A stretch of DNA of 64,000 bases from Dyella amyloliquefaciens (GTDB lineage Bacteria > Pseudomonadota > Gammaproteobacteria > Xanthomonadales > Rhodanobacteraceae). Of this stretch, positions 61,673-64,000 are shown piece after piece (position 1 is the first letter of the stretch; each line of letters opens with the position of its first letter). The notes beneath the pieces are model-generated. The model was not told the DNA's origin, did not search any database, and worked only from the letters and a program-made list of their open reading frames with translations. Where the stretch lies: positions 838,856 to 902,855 of the forward strand of contig NZ_SAYT01000001.1 of NCBI RefSeq assembly GCF_004296575.1, given 5' to 3'. The translations under genes and the position numbers were made by a program.

Positions 61673-63483
61673 CACAGTGCGTCCTCCCAGCGCCTCGACA
61701 GGCGCATGGCAGCCTGGATCAGGCCCACCATCGAATAGGTCTGCGGAAAATTGCCCCAGTGCTCGCCGCTGCGTGGCGCAATGTCTTCCGACAGGAGGCC
61801 AAGCGGATTTCGTTGCGACAGCATGTGCTCGAACATCGCGCGTGCGCGCTCTTTGCGGCCGGTCGCAGCCAGCGCGTCGATGTACCAGAAGGTGCAGATG
61901 TTGAAGCTGGTTTCCGGCGCGCCGAAGTCGTCGGGCGAGATGTATCGGAACAGGTAGTCGCCACGTCCCAGCGTTTCGCCTATCGCATCCACGGTGGCGA
62001 CAAAGCGCGGGTCCATCGCGTTGATGAAGCCGATGTCGGCCAGCAGCAACAGGCTCGCATCGAGGTGCTCGCCGTCATAAGCGTCTACGAACGTCCCTAG
62101 CTTTTCGTTCCATGCGCGCTTTTCAATGCGTTCGTGCAACGCCACGGCCTCGTCGTGCCAATGCCGCGCGCGCTCGTCCAGGCCAAGCTCGGTGGCGATG
62201 TGGGCGAGGCGGTCGCAGGCTGCCCAGCACATCGCGGCGGAATAGGTGTGCACCGCGGCGCGCCCACGAAATTCCCACAGGCCCGCATCGGGTTCTTCAG
62301 CCATGCGCAGGGCCATGTCGCCCATGCGTTCGAGTCGACGGTAGGTGAGTTCGTCGCCGGGATGTTCCAGTCGCCGGTCGAAGAAGGTCTGCGCCGACGC
62401 GAGCACCACCGAACCGTAGACGTCGTTCTGCCGCTGACGCCACGCGTCGTTGCCCACGCGTACCGGTCCCATGCCGCGGTAGCCGGCGAGGCTGTCCACC
62501 TGGGTCTCGGTGAGTTCGTGTTCGAAGGTGATGCCGAATACCGGGCCGATCTCGTGCTCGCCGTCGGCGGCCACCAGGTTGAATACGTAGCGGATGTACT
62601 CCTCCATGCTGCGCGTGGCTCCCAGCCGGTTGAGGGCGCGCACGGTGAAGGCGGCGTCGCGTAGCCAGCAGAAGCGATAGTCCCAGTTGCGTTGCGAATC
62701 CGCAGATTCAGGGATGGACGTGGTGAGCGCCGCCACGATGGCACCGGTGGCTTCGTACTGGCACAGCTTGAGCGTGATCGCGGCACGTATCACCGGCTCC
62801 TGCCACTCGTAAGGCACTGAGAGGTTGCGCACCCATTCGCGCCAGTAGGCGAGCGTGCGCTCCAGCGTGTGGTGGATGAAGTCGGCGGGGCTGTGCGTCA
62901 ACGTTTCATCCGGGCCGAGCACGAAATGCGCGGGCTTTTCCAGGATGAAGGGCAGGGCACGTTCGATCATCGGCGAGGCGACGTCGCTGGTGAGTCGCTG
63001 GACCACGCCGGTCAACAGGAAGCGGATGTGATTGCTGCCCGAGGTGGTGTGCGGTTCGCTGGCGCCGTATTCGCACAAGGGTCGCAGCAGGACCCGTATG
63101 CGTGGCGACCCGCCGATGGGGCGAACGCGTCGTGCGATCAGGACAGGGTGGTAGACGCGGCCGCGCGAGCGGAAGCGCGGCATGTAGTCGACTATCTCGA
63201 CACCGCCGCCGTGCTTGTCGTACAGGCGGGTGACGAGTACCGCCGTGTTGGCCATGTAATGCTGCTCGGCGCGCTCGAAATCTTCGAGATGGATGGCCCA
63301 GTCGCCACCTTCACGTTGGGGCGACAACAGCGCGCAGAAGCTCGCGTCTCCATCGAAGCGGGGCAGGCAACACCAGACGATGCGGCCTCGCCCATCGATC
63401 AATGCGGCAACACTGCCGTTGCCGATGACACCCAATGCCAGGCTTGGCTGGGTGTCAGGCGCTTCCTCCTGAGGAATGGGCAT
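61672..63483 (-). CDS. GH15 glucoamylase/trehalase-family protein
   Basis: Family GH15 protein (603 aa): an N-terminal beta-sandwich (GVIGNGSVAALIDGRGRIVW, CLPRFDGDASF) and an (alpha/alpha)6 barrel with NWDYRFCWLRDAAFTVRAL, GYRGMGPVRVGN, the probable acid Glu in DAGLWEFRG and a later Glu in RSGEHWGNFPQTYSMVGL. Members in ots operons are widespread but seldom tested; relatives in mycobacteria are trehalases and others are glucoamylases. It may hydrolyse trehalose or control its pool. No signal peptide, so cytoplasmic. I chose the ATG at 63483 (GGAG nine bases upstream); 63498 is possible. It overlaps otsB by 29 bp. Confidence 0.88.
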   Translation of the reverse strand: MPIPQEEAPDTQPSLALGVIGNGSVAALIDGRGRIVWCCLPRFDGDASFCALLSPQREGGDWAIHLEDFERAEQHYMANTAVLVTRLYDKHGGGVEIVDYMPRFRSRGRVYHPVLIARRVRPIGGSPRIRVLLRPLCEYGASEPHTTSGSNHIRFLLTGVVQRLTSDVASPMIERALPFILEKPAHFVLGPDETLTHSPADFIHHTLERTLAYWREWVRNLSVPYEWQEPVIRAAITLKLCQYEATGAIVAALTTSIPESADSQRNWDYRFCWLRDAAFTVRALNRLGATRSMEEYIRYVFNLVAADGEHEIGPVFGITFEHELTETQVDSLAGYRGMGPVRVGNDAWRQRQNDVYGSVVLASAQTFFDRRLEHPGDELTYRRLERMGDMALRMAEEPDAGLWEFRGRAAVHTYSAAMCWAACDRLAHIATELGLDERARHWHDEAVALHERIEKRAWNEKLGTFVDAYDGEHLDASLLLLADIGFINAMDPRFVATVDAIGETLGRGDYLFRYISPDDFGAPETSFNICTFWYIDALAATGRKERARAMFEHMLSQRNPLGLLSEDIAPRSGEHWGNFPQTYSMVGLIQAAMRLSRRWEDAL

Positions 63484-64000
63484 GTGAGAGGGCTCCATGC
63501 TTGAGCGCGTGCAAGACGCGGAACAGCCAGGCCCGCGCAGCGGCGGGGTCGGGCAACGCATAGCGGGCAAGGCTGGGCTCGCGGCAACCCACGCGCACGC
63601 TCAATCCGCTTTCGAGATTGGCCATGGCGAAGCCGTGTTCGTCGGTGAGGTCGTCACCCACGTAGACCGGCTGGCGGCCGTGGAACGGCCACGTGCCGAG
63701 CAAGGTCGCCACCGCCTTGCCCTTGTCCATGCCTTCCGGCTTGAGTTCGATCACCTGGTTGCCGGGCTGGATTTCGTAACCCGCCAGTTTCGGCATCACG
63801 GCTTCCACGCTTTCGCGCAAGGCGTCGAATTGCCACGGCGCGGTCCGGCAATGCAAGGCGAACGCCATGCCCTTGTCTTCCAGCGTCACGCCCGGAAAGC
63901 GCGTGGCAATGGAGTCGGCGATTTCACGCACCAGGGTGCGGCGCGCCGAGCCGATATGCACGCCGCGATAGCGGCCGTCGGCACCACGCAGCTCGAGGCC
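63455..64000 (-). CDS. otsB: Trehalose-6-phosphate phosphatase, N-terminus beyond window
   Basis: C-terminal part of a HAD-type phosphatase that removes phosphate from trehalose-6-phosphate. Visible blocks are LEDKGMAFALHCR, NQVIELKPEGMDKGKAV (with the conserved Lys) and YVGDDLTDEHGF, the HAD motif with its metal-binding aspartates. The frame is open to the window edge; the first motif (DxDGT) lies outside. The methionine at 63961 is internal to the family domain and not a start. It is first in the operon with GH15 and otsA. Confidence 0.92.
   Translation of the reverse strand, partial: GLELRGADGRYRGVHIGSARRTLVREIADSIATRFPGVTLEDKGMAFALHCRTAPWQFDALRESVEAVMPKLAGYEIQPGNQVIELKPEGMDKGKAVATLLGTWPFHGRQPVYVGDDLTDEHGFAMANLESGLSVRVGCREPSLARYALPDPAAARAWLFRVLHALKHGALSHAHSSGGSA

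Overview
The window is high-GC, densely packed gammaproteobacterial chromosome. The gene content points to the Xanthomonadales (Lysobacterales), most probably the Rhodanobacteraceae (Dyella/Luteibacter/Frateuria type): sucCD beside pilS, an otsB-GH15-otsA operon, a Xanthomonas-like mannoside (N-glycan) locus, and a REP-like intergenic repeat. The family assignment is inference, because there is no rRNA or other marker. I found no transposase, integrase, tRNA, rRNA or CRISPR array.

Left part (1-12,040). A 5'-truncated multiheme cytochrome/HEAT/TPR protein meets a four-gene arsenic operon (arsR-arsI-arsC-acr3) whose operator-promoter is squeezed into about 40 bp. Then come a sterol-desaturase-family membrane hydroxylase, an envZ-ompR pair, a secreted alpha/beta hydrolase, a DoxX protein, a short-chain dehydrogenase, a periplasmic protein with two copies of one domain, and an outer-membrane beta-barrel candidate.

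Mannoside locus (12,548-27,031). One arm (minus strand) carries lacI, a sugar transporter, a PfkB kinase and a mannose isomerase. The other arm (plus strand) carries a GH2 beta-mannosidase, a GH125 alpha-1,6-mannosidase and two GH92 alpha-mannosidases. Together they form a plausible complete route: trim mannose from N-glycans or mannans outside the cytoplasm, import mannose, isomerise it to fructose, and phosphorylate it to fructose-6-phosphate. Three operator-like sites with a shared half-site sit before lacI, between the arms and before the last GH92 gene.

Signalling and the split pil pair (27,105-33,347 and 47,132-48,862). A histidine kinase, a single-domain receiver and a hybrid kinase form one run. 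pilR follows after a 0.9-kb mosaic of intergenic repeats. Its partner pilS lies about 14 kb away next to sucC. Between them sits a second carbohydrate locus (33,427-46,987): a natural fusion of a GH65 phosphorylase with beta-phosphoglucomutase, a TonB receptor, an MFS transporter, a GH65 hydrolase, a GH37 trehalase-family enzyme and an esterase, with a divergent lacI. The control region holds three copies of GATATCGATATC, two of them inside a 42-bp near-perfect palindrome. This looks like a trehalose-type or other alpha-glucoside utilisation system, perhaps for acylated sugars.

Right part (49,067-64,000). sucCD, an argP/argO-type regulator-exporter pair, a 7TMR-DISM diguanylate cyclase, nadE, bamD, rluD-pgeF, a small exported protein, and a trehalose synthesis operon (otsB cut by the window end, GH15, otsA). 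Strong hairpin terminators close sucCD, nadE/bamD, the small exported gene/otsA and pilR. The window thus encodes both synthesis and probable degradation of trehalose.
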